From positions 1-64,000 of the forward strand of contig CAVOZJ010000017.1 of the NCBI GenBank assembly GCA_963700885.1: 64,000 nt of DNA, given 5' to 3'. The stretch comes from Anderseniella sp963700885 (lineage in GTDB: Bacteria; Pseudomonadota; Alphaproteobacteria; Rhizobiales; Aestuariivirgaceae). Each line of letters starts with the position of its first letter. Positions within the stretch are counted from its first letter, which is position 1. Below are positions 34,847 through 43,824 of this stretch, in pieces. A model generated the notes under the pieces. The model was not told the DNA's origin, made no database searches, and saw nothing but the letters and a program-made list of their open reading frames with translations. The translations under genes and the position numbers were made by a program.

Positions 34847-37800
34847 TTATTCAGCTGCTTCCGTGCTGGATTGAGCCATCATCAACACTGTGCGCAAAAC
34901 GGCGGGGCGCACAGGCTTGCGCAGGTAGACGACACCGACAGCTTCTGACGCTGCCTGAACGGCCGCTGAACGCTCTGCCGTGATCAGGGCGGCAGGAAAA
35001 GTCGCACCATTGCGTGCGCGCAGTTCATCTATCAGTTCAAGACCGTTTTCCGCACCAAGATGATAATCCATCAACAGGGCATCGTATGGCCAGGACTGAT
35101 GCCGTGCTGCGAGGTCACGCACTGCTTCGGCAGATTTCGCCGCTGTCACTACACAACCCCAACCGCCGAGCAAAGCACTCATCCCGTCGATAATTGACTG
35201 CTCGTTGTCAACCACCAATACGGACAGGCCTGCAAGGCTTGCGGTAGCGCGTACCGGCGCCGGTGAACGGACAGGAGCGGCCTGATCCTTGCCGCTTGCA
35301 AGCGGCAGGTCGAGCCTGAACAGGCAGCCTGATCCCGATTCCGATTTCAGCGTCAGGGGATGTTCCAGTACCCTTGCCATCCGTTCAACTATGGACAGCC
35401 CCAAACCCAGGCCCTGAATATCGGAGCCTGGAGATTCCAGACGCTCAAACTCACGATATACAAGCTGCTGCTTGTCGTGCGGGATCCCGGGTCCGGTGTC
35501 ATGGACCTCAACGCAAAGCCGGTCATCGCGAACCCTCGCACCCATCAAAACCCTGCCGGCAACAGTGTATTTGATGGCATTGCTTAGCAGATTCTGCAGA
35601 ATGCGCCGTATCAGGCGGCGATCCGAGTAGACCATTCTGCTGCATGGCATTATGGTCAGCTCAAGGTGTTTTTCTTCCGCTGCAACCGAAAACTCGGTGC
35701 GCAACTGATTGAGAATGCCGTTGAGCGAGAACGTCGACAGATCGGGTTTGATAGCGCCTGCGTCCAGGCGGGACATATCCAGCAGTGCCGAGAGGATTTC
35801 TTCAACTGCCTCGAGCGAAAGATCAACATTGCGCACCAGCTGACCTTCCTGCACAGACGATGTCCTTTCCATCAAGGAAGAAGTAAACAACCGCGCGGCA
35901 TTCAGTGGCTGCAGGATGTCATGCGATGCAGCAGCTATGAACCTGGTCTTGCCGGCATTGATCTCAACAGCATCAGCGCGCGCCTTTTCCAGCTGCGTGT
36001 TCAGCTTCGTCAGTTCTGCAGTTCTCTCGTTTACACGTTGCTCCAGCGCTTCGGATGCGTGAACCCGTTCGGTGATATCGGCAAAGGTAATCACCCGGCC
36101 ATCGTCCGGCATGGCGTTGCCGCGAACTTCCAGCACCCTGTTTGCTTGCCTGCTGCGAAGCTGGAAGGCATCTGTCCTGTTTGCCAGCAGGCGCAAAAGC
36201 TGCATGCCTGCTTCGTGTTTCCCGGCATTACCGAGCACGAATTCCAAATCGAGCCGGCTCACAACGTCTGCGAGCGGCACTCCGACGCGACCAAACTCCG
36301 GAGGCAGGTTGAGCAAATTACGAAACTGCGTGTTCCAGCACACAAGTGCAAGATGGTGATCAAACACCCCAATCCCCTGCTCCACATGATCTATCGCCGA
36401 TTGCAGAAGATCACGATTGTAAACGATGGCATCCGAGGCATCGTCCAGCAAGCGCATGGCTCCGGCGGTGTGACCGGCGCCGCGTTGCAGCAGGAGCGCC
36501 ATGACGACGCGTGCTGACGCGGTACCGATGGCGCTGGCCAGCAGGCGCTCGGCAAATTTCAGTGTTTCCTGATCCGCCATGCTGCGCGGTTTCAGTTTTG
36601 CCGCCCGCGACAGATCCAGTTCGTCAAACGAACGCTTGGTGCGTTCCTTGCCAAGATATCTTTCAACCGTGGCCTGCAGCTGCCTGATTGTAACTTCGGG
36701 CTGGCTTTGTGCGGGCATTGCTACAGCTTGTCCACTGGGTACAAATGCCAGCGCCTGTGTCCGCTCAATCGGATCAACCCTGGTCAACATCGAGACCAGA
36801 ATGTAGATGCCGATGTTGGCCGCCATTGACCACAGGACGCCGTGGGTCAGCGCATCAAGATCGCTGCCAAACAAACGGCGGGGCCGCAACATTTCAATAT
36901 GCAGGGGACCGTCGCTCATCAGGCTGGCCGGCAACCAGCCGGCGTCTGCAAACAATGGCACCAGCAGGGTGTATGTCCAGACAACAAAACCGGCCACAAG
37001 GCCGAACATGGCGCCGCGGGCATTACCTCGTGTCCAGATCAGGCCTATGAAAAAAGCCGGCGCGAACTGTGCCACGGCGGCGAAGGACACCAGCCCCGTC
37101 TGGGCCAGGGCCGCGTTGTTTCCGATCATCAGGTAGTAGGAGTAGGCAAGCACAACGATTGCGCCGATGGCAACACGCCTGATCTGCAAAATGCGCGAGG
37201 TCATGTCGCCCTGCCACATCTGGCCGCTGGCACGGCGCAGCATCAATGGCATCACGATCGAGTTGCACACCATGATGGACAGCGCAACGGTTTCAACGAT
37301 CACCATTGCAGTTGCGGCCGACAAGCCACCGATGAACGCGATCATCGCCAGTAGCGGCTGACCATCCGCCACCGGTAGTGCCAGTACAAATGTGTCCCCG
37401 TCAACGGCCTGTCCCTTGAACGTCAACAGTCCGGCAATCGCTATCGGTATTACGAAGATATTGATCATCACCAGATATAGCGGAAACGTCCAGGAGGCCT
37501 TTCGAACATCATCCAGCGATGTATTCTCCACGACCGCCAGGTGAAACTGGCGCGGCAGCAGAATCACCGCACAGACCGCCAGAAAGGTCATTGTCGCGAA
37601 TCGGGAAACGTCGATTGGTTCACTGAAAAGGTTAACAATTTCAGTGTTTTGAACGGCACGTTCATACAATTGTGCCGGACCACCCATCATGGCAAAAGTA
37701 ATGAAAGCTCCAACCGCTATGAAAGCGATCAGCTTGACCAGACTTTCCGCGGCAACCGACAATATCAGGCCATTTTGATGCTCCGTCGCATCTGCGTGTC

Positions 37801-38341
37801 GGGTACCAAACAGGATGGCAAAAATAGCCATGGATATGGCGACAAACATCGGAACGTCGCCGAAGCCGGTTTCCAGAATTCCCGTATCAACACCCAGAGG
37901 TCCCAGCGCGCTCAGAGACAGGGAAACCGCCTTCAACTGCAGGGAGATATAGGGAATTACACCGATAACCGCGACGAAGGCGGCGATCCCGCCGAGCACC
38001 TGGTTCTTGCCGTACCTGGCCGCAAGAAAATCGGCAATCGATGTGATGTTCTGAGCCTTGGACAGGCTGACAATGCGCCGGATCAACGGCCAGCCCAGCC
38101 CGATCAGCAATATCGGCCCGAGATAAATCGGCAGGAAATAATAACCGGACGTCGATGCAAGTCCAACACTGCCGTAAAATGTCCAGGACGTGCAGTACAC
38201 CGCCAGCGACAGGGCATATACATAGGGCCGTCCCACACCACGCCGCATGCCGGACGACGCCCGGTCACCATAGGCCGCAATGGCGAACAAGCCGCCTACA
38301 TAGCCCAAAGCGATAAGAATGACACCCCAGGTGGAAAGCAT
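34847..38341 (-). CDS. Hybrid sensor kinase fused to a sodium/solute symporter domain (CrbS/MxtR-like)
   Basis: The 1164-residue inner-membrane protein has several modules. Residues about 1-490 form a sodium:solute symporter (SLC5) unit with 12-13 helices (YALSLAVYCTSWTFYGSVG, ISLQLKAVSLSLSALGPLG). A linker/STAC region and a PAS domain (about 640-750) follow, then HisKA with the phospho-acceptor in AAASHDILQPLNAARLF (His near 805). Next come HATPase_c (NAIKYTVAG, DTGPGIP, GLGLGLSIV) and a C-terminal receiver (LLMDYHLGAENG, Asp near 1090). This architecture is that of CrbS/MxtR acetate-response kinases. The receiver may allow phosphate exchange with the LuxR-type regulator whose gene ends 9 bp away. 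The start is MLSTWGVILIALGYVGG at 38341. Confidence 0.9.
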   Translation of the reverse strand: MLSTWGVILIALGYVGGLFAIAAYGDRASSGMRRGVGRPYVYALSLAVYCTSWTFYGSVGLASTSGYYFLPIYLGPILLIGLGWPLIRRIVSLSKAQNITSIADFLAARYGKNQVLGGIAAFVAVIGVIPYISLQLKAVSLSLSALGPLGVDTGILETGFGDVPMFVAISMAIFAILFGTRHADATEHQNGLILSVAAESLVKLIAFIAVGAFITFAMMGGPAQLYERAVQNTEIVNLFSEPIDVSRFATMTFLAVCAVILLPRQFHLAVVENTSLDDVRKASWTFPLYLVMINIFVIPIAIAGLLTFKGQAVDGDTFVLALPVADGQPLLAMIAFIGGLSAATAMVIVETVALSIMVCNSIVMPLMLRRASGQMWQGDMTSRILQIRRVAIGAIVVLAYSYYLMIGNNAALAQTGLVSFAAVAQFAPAFFIGLIWTRGNARGAMFGLVAGFVVWTYTLLVPLFADAGWLPASLMSDGPLHIEMLRPRRLFGSDLDALTHGVLWSMAANIGIYILVSMLTRVDPIERTQALAFVPSGQAVAMPAQSQPEVTIRQLQATVERYLGKERTKRSFDELDLSRAAKLKPRSMADQETLKFAERLLASAIGTASARVVMALLLQRGAGHTAGAMRLLDDASDAIVYNRDLLQSAIDHVEQGIGVFDHHLALVCWNTQFRNLLNLPPEFGRVGVPLADVVSRLDLEFVLGNAGKHEAGMQLLRLLANRTDAFQLRSRQANRVLEVRGNAMPDDGRVITFADITERVHASEALEQRVNERTAELTKLNTQLEKARADAVEINAGKTRFIAAASHDILQPLNAARLFTSSLMERTSSVQEGQLVRNVDLSLEAVEEILSALLDMSRLDAGAIKPDLSTFSLNGILNQLRTEFSVAAEEKHLELTIMPCSRMVYSDRRLIRRILQNLLSNAIKYTVAGRVLMGARVRDDRLCVEVHDTGPGIPHDKQQLVYREFERLESPGSDIQGLGLGLSIVERMARVLEHPLTLKSESGSGCLFRLDLPLASGKDQAAPVRSPAPVRATASLAGLSVLVVDNEQSIIDGMSALLGGWGCVVTAAKSAEAVRDLAARHQSWPYDALLMDYHLGAENGLELIDELRARNGATFPAALITAERSAAVQAASEAVGVVYLRKPVRPAVLRTVLMMAQSSTEAAE

Positions 38342-38675
38342 GACAGGCGTACCAGAACCTTTCGGTCTATCGCCATTTCTGGCAGATCGTCCCCAAGTCT
38401 AGCAGATCACGGTTTGCTGACAATTGAACACAAAGGCCAGTATGGCTTCTGTTTGAACCAATCAAAAGCCAAAAGACGGATCGCTTCCAAAACGCCGGCG
38501 CACCTTTACGGGTTCACGTGAACAGGTATCGCTCCCGTATGCAATTTCAGATTGTAATTGGGCTCACAGGGCTTACTTTGTGCCCGATCCTGCTTCACTG
38601 TAACTGATGCTGAAAGTTTCAAATTTTTTGCCGCCCGCAGTGAGGTTTGCAGACAAAATCCAGAGAGGAATTGCC
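38342..38675. other. 334-bp divergent gap with a dispersed repeat
   Basis: The gap lies between the kinase start and mscL. It has no gene. Its centre (38436-38538) is a copy of a dispersed repeat also present at 55811-55909. The rest shows nothing clear beyond the mscL ribosome-binding site. Confidence 0.65.
38436..38538 (+). repeat. Dispersed ~100-bp repeat, copy A
   Basis: Shared blocks with 55811-55909, in the same order, are TATGGCTTCTG, TTGAACCAATCAAAAGCC, GATCGCTTCCAAA, ACTTT/CCTTTA and GGGTTCACGTGAA, then CGCTCC. Identity by eye is roughly seven bases in ten, with small gaps. The GGGTTCA-CG-TGAAC core is palindromic. Confidence 0.7.
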
Positions 38676-39083
38676 TTGTTAAAAGAGTTCAAAGAGTTTG
38701 CCTTCAAGGGCAACGTGCTCGACCTCGCCATCGGTGTAATTATTGCCGGCGCGTTCGGCCTCATAGTGAAATCCCTGGTGGACGATATTATCATGCCGAT
38801 CGTGGGAGCCATTTCCGGTGGTGTGGATTTTTCCAACATGTTTGCGCCACTAGCCAGCGGTATCACGGCAGACACGCTGGAAGCAGCCAGGGAACAGGGA
38901 GCCGTACTCGCCTATGGCAGCTTTGTCACTGCAGTCGTCAACTTCCTGATAGTGGCTTTCATTCTGTTCCTGGTGGTGCGCGCAGCCAACTCGATGAAAA
39001 AGCAGGAAGAAGCTGCACCTGCTGCTCCGCCGGCTGACATTGTGCTGCTGACTGAAATTCGTGACCTGTTGAAAAAGCGCTGA
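38676..39083 (+). CDS. mscL: Large-conductance mechanosensitive channel MscL
   Basis: This homopentameric inner-membrane channel opens under membrane tension during osmotic downshock. The sequence LKEFKEFAFKGNVLDLAIG.. then VIIAGAFGLIVKSLVDDIIMP (first helix and pore) and FVTAVVNFLIVAFILFLVVR (second helix) is the full family pattern. It ends with the cytoplasmic helix LLTEIRDLLKKR. I place the start at TTG 38676, with GAGAGGA 6 bases upstream, giving 135 residues. The frame is open to 38607, but the added residues are not MscL-like. A hairpin follows the stop. Confidence 0.93.
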   Translation: MLKEFKEFAFKGNVLDLAIGVIIAGAFGLIVKSLVDDIIMPIVGAISGGVDFSNMFAPLASGITADTLEAAREQGAVLAYGSFVTAVVNFLIVAFILFLVVRAANSMKKQEEAAPAAPPADIVLLTEIRDLLKKR

Positions 39084-39114
39084 TTTCAACCCTGGGCCGG
39101 ACCCTGCGATGTTG

Positions 39115-39148
39115 AACCCCGGATTGTACATGTACGCAAGCCGGGGTT
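39115..39148. terminator. Hairpin after mscL
   Basis: AACCCCGG (39115-39122) and CCGGGGTT (39141-39148) pair perfectly. The 18-base loop itself contains the palindrome GTACATGTAC. It lies 32 bp after the mscL stop. There is no T-tract, so it may be a weak or Rho-assisted terminator. Confidence 0.4.
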
Positions 39149-39221
39149 ACCGATTGCCTGGGGCGATGGATTGAAATACTGATTTAAAGCAACGGTCCTT
39201 CAAACATATGGCGATCATCGA

Positions 39222-40421
39222 ATGACGACTCTCACCCCAGACTTGCTGGTATCCGGCATCCGTCAAAGTCAGCAGGATGAACCCGACAGCGGCATTCTGA
39301 GTGCAGTCAATCACGGGTTTGGACGCAAAGGCCTGATCCCGCTATGGACTGGAGAAGGCCCGTTCAAAACGCCTGAATTCATCTGCGAAGCAGCCTCAAG
39401 GGCCCTGTTTGACGGAGAAACATTCTACACCTGGCAACGCGGCCTGCCTGAACTGCGCAACGCGCTTGCCAGATATCACGAAAGACTCTGGCCAGGCCGG
39501 TTTTCCAGCGAACGGTTTTTTGTCACCGGCGGCGGCATGCAGGCAATTCAGGTGGCCCTGCAATTGCTGGCGGACAAGGATGATGAAATTGTCATTCCTT
39601 CGCCCGCATGGCCAAACTTTCCGGGGCCAATGCGCATGATGGAAGCAAGGCCCGTGTTTGTACCGATGTTGTACGACCAGCAAAAATGGTCGCTTGACCT
39701 GGACAAGATGCGAGACTGTATAGGCCCGAAGACCAGAGCAATCTGCCTGATAACACCGTCCAATCCGATAGGCTGGGTCGCATCACGCGAAGACCTGGTT
39801 GCCATTCGCGACATGGCCCGCAAGGCCGGAGTGTGGATACTGGCAGACGAGGTCTACTCGCGATTCTACTATGGTGATTACGGTTCCGGGCCGGCTCGTT
39901 CGCCCTCCTTCATGGATGTGTGCGATCAGGATGAGCGGGTCATCTACATCAACACATTCTCCAAGAACTGGGCAATGACCGGCTGGCGTGTCGGCTGGCT
40001 GCAGGCGCCGTCTGCCCTTGGCCCGGCAATTGAACGCATTATCCAGTACAACACGTCCGGCACCGCCGCCTTCATGCAAAAAGGGGCATTGGCCGCCATT
40101 GAAAAGGGCGAAGACTTCGTGGAAATGCAGGTTGAACTGGCGCGTTCGTGCCGGGATAAAGTTGCCGATGCGCTGGGGCAACTCAACAATGTCAGCTTTG
40201 AACAACCCAATGGCGCCTTCTATAACTTTTTCCGCATAGATGGCCTGTCTGACAGCCTGGGCGCCACGTTGCGTATTATCGATGAGGCCAATGTCGGCCT
40301 GGCGCCTGGTGGAACATTCGGACCCGGCGGCGAGGGTTTTTTGCGAATGTGCTATCTGCGTGATCCGGATAACCTCGATGAAGCCCTGGACCGGCTGATC
40401 ACGTGGCTGCGAAAGGCATGA
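39222..40421 (+). CDS. PLP-dependent aminotransferase, class I/II
   Basis: The 399-residue enzyme of fold type I has FFVTGGGMQAIQVALQLL (cofactor phosphate site) and TPSNPIGW. ILADEVYSRFYYG contains the Asp that contacts the PLP nitrogen. The PLP lysine is in NTFSKNWAMTGWRVGWLQ. RMCYLRDPDNLDEAL near the end carries the carboxylate-binding Arg region. The family transfers amino groups from amino acids to 2-oxo acids; aspartate or aromatic specificity cannot be told. The ATG at 39222 begins MTTLTPDLLVSGIRQSQ. It precedes def-fmt-truA by 79 bp but is probably a separate unit. Confidence 0.9.
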   Translation: MTTLTPDLLVSGIRQSQQDEPDSGILSAVNHGFGRKGLIPLWTGEGPFKTPEFICEAASRALFDGETFYTWQRGLPELRNALARYHERLWPGRFSSERFFVTGGGMQAIQVALQLLADKDDEIVIPSPAWPNFPGPMRMMEARPVFVPMLYDQQKWSLDLDKMRDCIGPKTRAICLITPSNPIGWVASREDLVAIRDMARKAGVWILADEVYSRFYYGDYGSGPARSPSFMDVCDQDERVIYINTFSKNWAMTGWRVGWLQAPSALGPAIERIIQYNTSGTAAFMQKGALAAIEKGEDFVEMQVELARSCRDKVADALGQLNNVSFEQPNGAFYNFFRIDGLSDSLGATLRIIDEANVGLAPGGTFGPGGEGFLRMCYLRDPDNLDEALDRLITWLRKA

Positions 40422-40500
40422 CTTGTTCTGTGCGTTGACCCCGGCATGACGATTGCTTATCTGATGACCCAATGCATCTAGAAACTGGACACCCTTGTTC

Positions 40501-41022
40501 ATGGCCATTCGCGAAATCGTCAAACTGCCTGACCCGATACTGAAAAAAATTTCGCAGCCGGTGGAGCGCGTGGATGACGAACTGCGCCGATTGGCCGATG
40601 ATATGCTGGCAACCATGTATGATGCACCGGGGATTGGACTTGCAGCGGTGCAGGTCGGGGTTCTGAGACGATTGCTGGTCGTGGATATTGCCAAGGACGA
40701 GGAAGCGAGGTCTCCGATGGCGTTCATCAACCCGGAAATTGTCTGGAGCAGCGACGAATCATCCGAGTATGAAGAAGGCTGCCTGTCCATCCCCGAAGTA
40801 TTTGACAATATAGAACGTCCTGCAGAGGTTCGGGTGTCTTACCTGGATCGCGACGGAAAACTGCAGGAGGCGCACTACGACGGTCTGATGGCCACGGTAC
40901 TGCAACACGAGATTGACCATTTGAATGGTATCTTGTTCATTGACTATCTGTCCCGGCTGAAACGCGGGACGATCATACGCAAATTTACCAAACAGGCGCG
41001 CCAGCAGCGAGAAAACGTGTGA
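40501..41022 (+). CDS. def: Peptide deformylase
   Basis: This Fe(II)/Zn metalloprotease removes the formyl group from nascent N-formylmethionine. All three motifs are present: GIGLAAVQVG (motif I), EEGCLSIP with the metal Cys (motif II) and QHEIDHLNG with two metal His and the catalytic Glu (motif III). The 173 residues are standard length. The ATG at 40501 gives MAIREIVKLPDPIL; a TTG two codons earlier is possible. It overlaps fmt by 4 bases, forming def-fmt-truA. Confidence 0.96.
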   Translation: MAIREIVKLPDPILKKISQPVERVDDELRRLADDMLATMYDAPGIGLAAVQVGVLRRLLVVDIAKDEEARSPMAFINPEIVWSSDESSEYEEGCLSIPEVFDNIERPAEVRVSYLDRDGKLQEAHYDGLMATVLQHEIDHLNGILFIDYLSRLKRGTIIRKFTKQARQQRENV

Positions 41023-41960
41023 GCTTGCGGATTGTCTTTATGGGAACGCCCGAGTTCTCCGTGCCGACACTGTCACGCATCATAAATGACGGTCACGGCC
41101 TGGCGGCCGTCTACACTCAGCCACCCCGGGCAGCGGGGCGCCGCGGGCTGGAGGCACGCAGGACACCCGTGCACGAGTTTGCAGAGTCGCACGGGATCGA
41201 GGTGCGCACACCGGTTTCGTTGAAACCCGACGAAGAACATGTGGCATTCGATAACCTGAAGGCGGATGTGGCCATCGTCGTGGCCTACGGGCTGATTTTG
41301 CCGGACGCCGTTTTGCAGGCACCGCGGTTCGGCTGCCTGAACGTTCATGCTTCGCTTTTGCCGCGCTGGCGCGGAGCGGCGCCGATCCAGCGGGCAATCA
41401 TGGCAGGCGACACGGAGACAGGGGTCGCAATCATGCAAATGGAGCCAGGACTCGACACCGGGGCTGTGGTGCATGAACACCGCGTGCCGATAACAGACCG
41501 GACTACTTCGAAAATTTTGCATGACCAACTGGCTCAAGCCGGTGCTGAAGCAATGAGTGATGTACTGGTGCAACTGCAGACAACCGGTATACTGCAGGCA
41601 ACTCCACAAGCAGATGAAGGCGTTACCTACGCTGCCAAGATCAGCAAGCAGGAAACGCACATAGACTTTGCGCGACCAGTGGGTGAGGTGTTGCGGCATG
41701 TGCATGGCCTATCGCCGTTTCCGGGCGCCTGGTGCGTGTTGCAGGGTTCCGATAAACCGGTGCGGGTCAAACTGCTTGAGGCCGAACCGGTGTCAGACAA
41801 GTCCGGGTCTCCCGGCACAGTGCTGGACGAGCGCCTTGCAATTGCCTGCAAGGTGGGCGCGATACGCCCTGTGCGCCTGCAGCGCGAAGGTAAATCTGCG
41901 ATGGACCTGGTGACCTTTCTAAACGGACTGAAGCCTGCGACCGGCTCGAAGGCGGGATAA
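41019..41960 (+). CDS. fmt: Methionyl-tRNA formyltransferase
   Basis: It formylates initiator Met-tRNA using 10-formyl-tetrahydrofolate, the step that def reverses on finished peptides. The 313 residues contain RIVFMGTPEFSVPTL, the folate-binding motif HASLLPRWRGAAPIQRAI with the catalytic Asn/His/Asp set, and a C-terminal OB-like domain. The start is GTG at 41019, overlapping the def stop (GTGA arrangement). truA follows after 5 bp. Confidence 0.96.
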   Translation: MSLRIVFMGTPEFSVPTLSRIINDGHGLAAVYTQPPRAAGRRGLEARRTPVHEFAESHGIEVRTPVSLKPDEEHVAFDNLKADVAIVVAYGLILPDAVLQAPRFGCLNVHASLLPRWRGAAPIQRAIMAGDTETGVAIMQMEPGLDTGAVVHEHRVPITDRTTSKILHDQLAQAGAEAMSDVLVQLQTTGILQATPQADEGVTYAAKISKQETHIDFARPVGEVLRHVHGLSPFPGAWCVLQGSDKPVRVKLLEAEPVSDKSGSPGTVLDERLAIACKVGAIRPVRLQREGKSAMDLVTFLNGLKPATGSKAG

Positions 41961-41965
41961 GCCTG

Positions 41966-42703
41966 ATGCCACGCTATCGCATGACCATAGAGTATGACGG
42001 TTCTCCGTTTTCAGGCTGGCAGCGCCAGAATGGCCAGCCGTCCGTGCAGGCTGCGATTGAAGATGCGGTGTCCCGTCTCGGACACAACCCGGCGACACTG
42101 TTTGGCGCCGGGCGAACTGATGCAGGCGTTCATGCGCTCGGCCAGGTGGCCCACATCGATCTCGACAAGGTGTGGGTGCCTGAAAAGCTCATGGCTGCCA
42201 TCAATGCACAGGTGCGGCCTGATCCCATAAGCGTGTTTGATATCTGCGAAGTGGACGACAGCTTCCATGCCAGGTTCTCTGCAACGGGACGTCATTACGA
42301 GTATCTGGTCAGAGACAGCAGGGTACCGCCTGCGCTGGATCGTCACCGGGTGTGGTGGGTGCCATTTGGTCTTGACGAGGCAGCCATGCATGAAGCGGCA
42401 CAGGAATTGACCGGTCATCATGACTTCACAACATTCAGATCAAGCCAGTGCCAGTCAAAATCACCGGTCAAAACGCTGGACAGGCTGGATGTGACCCGGC
42501 GGGGCCGGGACATTGTCGTGCGCGCATCGGCCAGGTCTTTTTTACACAATCAGGTCCGCTCACTGGTCGGAACCCTGAAACTGGCAGGTGAGGGAAAGTG
42601 GTCGCCAGTCGACGTGCGCGATGCGCTGCAGGCAGCAGATCGCGCCGCATGTGGTCCGGTCGCCCCGCCGGATGGGTTGTACCTGATTAAGGTCGAGTAT
42701 TAG
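41966..42703 (+). CDS. truA: tRNA pseudouridine(38-40) synthase TruA
   Basis: It converts uridines 38-40 of the anticodon stem to pseudouridine. The 245 residues have MTIEYDGSPFSGWQRQ, the catalytic loop FGAGRTDAGVHALGQVAH (Asp near residue 52) and RSFLHNQVRSLVGTL. The last 30 codons hold the left copy of a 45-bp direct repeat (42614-42658) that recurs at 50965-51009 beside another truA-like 3' end. In many Rhizobiales truA is followed by dapE; here a sugar cassette intervenes. The final codons (LYLIKVEY, stop) may therefore have been supplied by the inserted DNA. The protein looks complete and functional. Confidence 0.96.
   Translation: MPRYRMTIEYDGSPFSGWQRQNGQPSVQAAIEDAVSRLGHNPATLFGAGRTDAGVHALGQVAHIDLDKVWVPEKLMAAINAQVRPDPISVFDICEVDDSFHARFSATGRHYEYLVRDSRVPPALDRHRVWWVPFGLDEAAMHEAAQELTGHHDFTTFRSSQCQSKSPVKTLDRLDVTRRGRDIVVRASARSFLHNQVRSLVGTLKLAGEGKWSPVDVRDALQAADRAACGPVAPPDGLYLIKVEY
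42614..42658 (+). repeat. Left 45-bp direct repeat (candidate attL core) inside truA
   Basis: It runs from GTGCGCGATGCGCTGC to GCATGTGGTCCG and is identical at all 45 positions to 50965-51009, offset 8351 bp. Upstream of the core the two sites are unrelated. Downstream they stay alignable for about 42 more bases but differ at seven positions, mostly conservative codon changes. Confidence 0.85.
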
Positions 42704-42842
42704 ACCGCAGTAGTGTTTCCGGGCTCAAATGGTAAGATTCGGCATATGGTTTGACGGCTTCGCATTATCTGACCTTGCGATTTTTGAAAGGTGGGAAAAC
42801 CTCGGCGAAGCAGATCGGTCGCTGACTTACCCCGCCGCGCCA

Positions 42843-43712
42843 TCAACTTGCGGATGCCGACGTTTGCTGCACAGCCGGAAGATGATAAGTTTCAAGCGCG
42901 GTGCCATGGAGGATCGCAGCCTGCTCCTCATTTGATAATTGCGAAATCAGGATCTTGGTCAAGTCGATCCAACCGCGCAGTCCGGCGCCAAGATTGACAA
43001 CCGGCCAGTCGCCACCCCAAAGTATGCGTTTTGCGCCAAAACATCCGATCACGTGATCCACCCAGGGCTGGAGAAGTTGCCGGGTAGCGGTGCCGGGATT
43101 GCAATAGGCCGTCAGACCCGACAGCTTGACCCGGACATGCGGCAGTGCCGACAACTGATCGATGCTGACTGCCCAGTCCCTGAAGTCGCCTCCAGCGATG
43201 TCCGGGACGCCGCAATGGTCCAGCACAAGCATTTGTTCGTCGCAGGCTTTAGCCAGGGCGACAGCCTGTTGCAGTTGCCGCGCCTGCACGCAGATGTCGA
43301 AAACCTGGTTTCGGGCACCAATCTTGCGCAGATTGCGGCGGAAGATACCGCTTTCCGGCAGATCGTCCGGCATGCCTTGAAGGAGTCGCCTGAAACCGAC
43401 CACGCCAAGCCCGGTGCATTCGTCCAGCCAGGAATCAAAACCGGCATCTGATTCAGGCCGGCAGGACGCGATCTGACCCAGCATGTTGTTATGGCCGACA
43501 AAGCTCGAAACAAGCCTCGCTTCGGTCTGATAGTCGGCGTCATCTACTCCCGTCTCCATAAACACTGTTCCGCTGACGCCGGTTCCCCTGATCAGGGCTG
43601 CGTATTCATCCCGGGTGAAATTTCCCGTTGAAAGAACCGGGATCCTTCCAGTCCAGCCATAACCAAGTTTGTCGCGATAGATCAGATGCTGATGTGTATC
43701 GATTATGTCCAG
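42843..43712 (-). CDS. Amidohydrolase family lactonase (COG3618-like)
   Basis: The TIM-barrel metal hydrolase has 289 residues. It opens IIDTHQHLIYRDKLGYGW with the H-x-H metal motif and continues with LDHCGVPDIAGGDFRDW, HVRVKLSGL and ILWGGDWPV, which holds the catalytic Asp. Relatives open sugar lactones such as L-fucono- or L-rhamnono-1,4-lactone, or pyrone dicarbolactone. Adjacent sugar transport and SMP-30 genes favour a sugar lactone. Start: no ATG, GTG or TTG is suitably placed; AAAGGAG followed by six bases points to CTG at 43712. The longer frame to 43961 would run antisense through the LacI start and is rejected. It is divergent from the LacI gene across operator O1. Confidence 0.85.
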   Translation of the reverse strand: MDIIDTHQHLIYRDKLGYGWTGRIPVLSTGNFTRDEYAALIRGTGVSGTVFMETGVDDADYQTEARLVSSFVGHNNMLGQIASCRPESDAGFDSWLDECTGLGVVGFRRLLQGMPDDLPESGIFRRNLRKIGARNQVFDICVQARQLQQAVALAKACDEQMLVLDHCGVPDIAGGDFRDWAVSIDQLSALPHVRVKLSGLTAYCNPGTATRQLLQPWVDHVIGCFGAKRILWGGDWPVVNLGAGLRGWIDLTKILISQLSNEEQAAILHGTALETYHLPAVQQTSASAS

Positions 43713-43763
43713 TTCTTGCTCCTTTGCGTCTTGCGTGTTCCTGCCCGTGCATGGGTATCCTGA

Positions 43764-43777
43764 TGATAGCGCTAGCA
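43764..43777. promoter_or_regulatory. LacI-family operator O1
   Basis: TGATAGCGCTAGCA is a near-perfect 14-bp palindrome with the central CG usual for LacI-family sites. It shares TGNNAGCGCT with O2 and O3 in the transporter control region. It lies between the lactonase and LacI starts. TATAAT at 43796-43801, ahead of the LacI start, puts O1 over the corresponding -35 region, so autoregulation is likely. Confidence 0.65.
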
Positions 43778-43824
43778 ATAAAGTTTGGAACCCCCTATAA
43801 TTTTCTGAAAATATGGAGTAGGTT

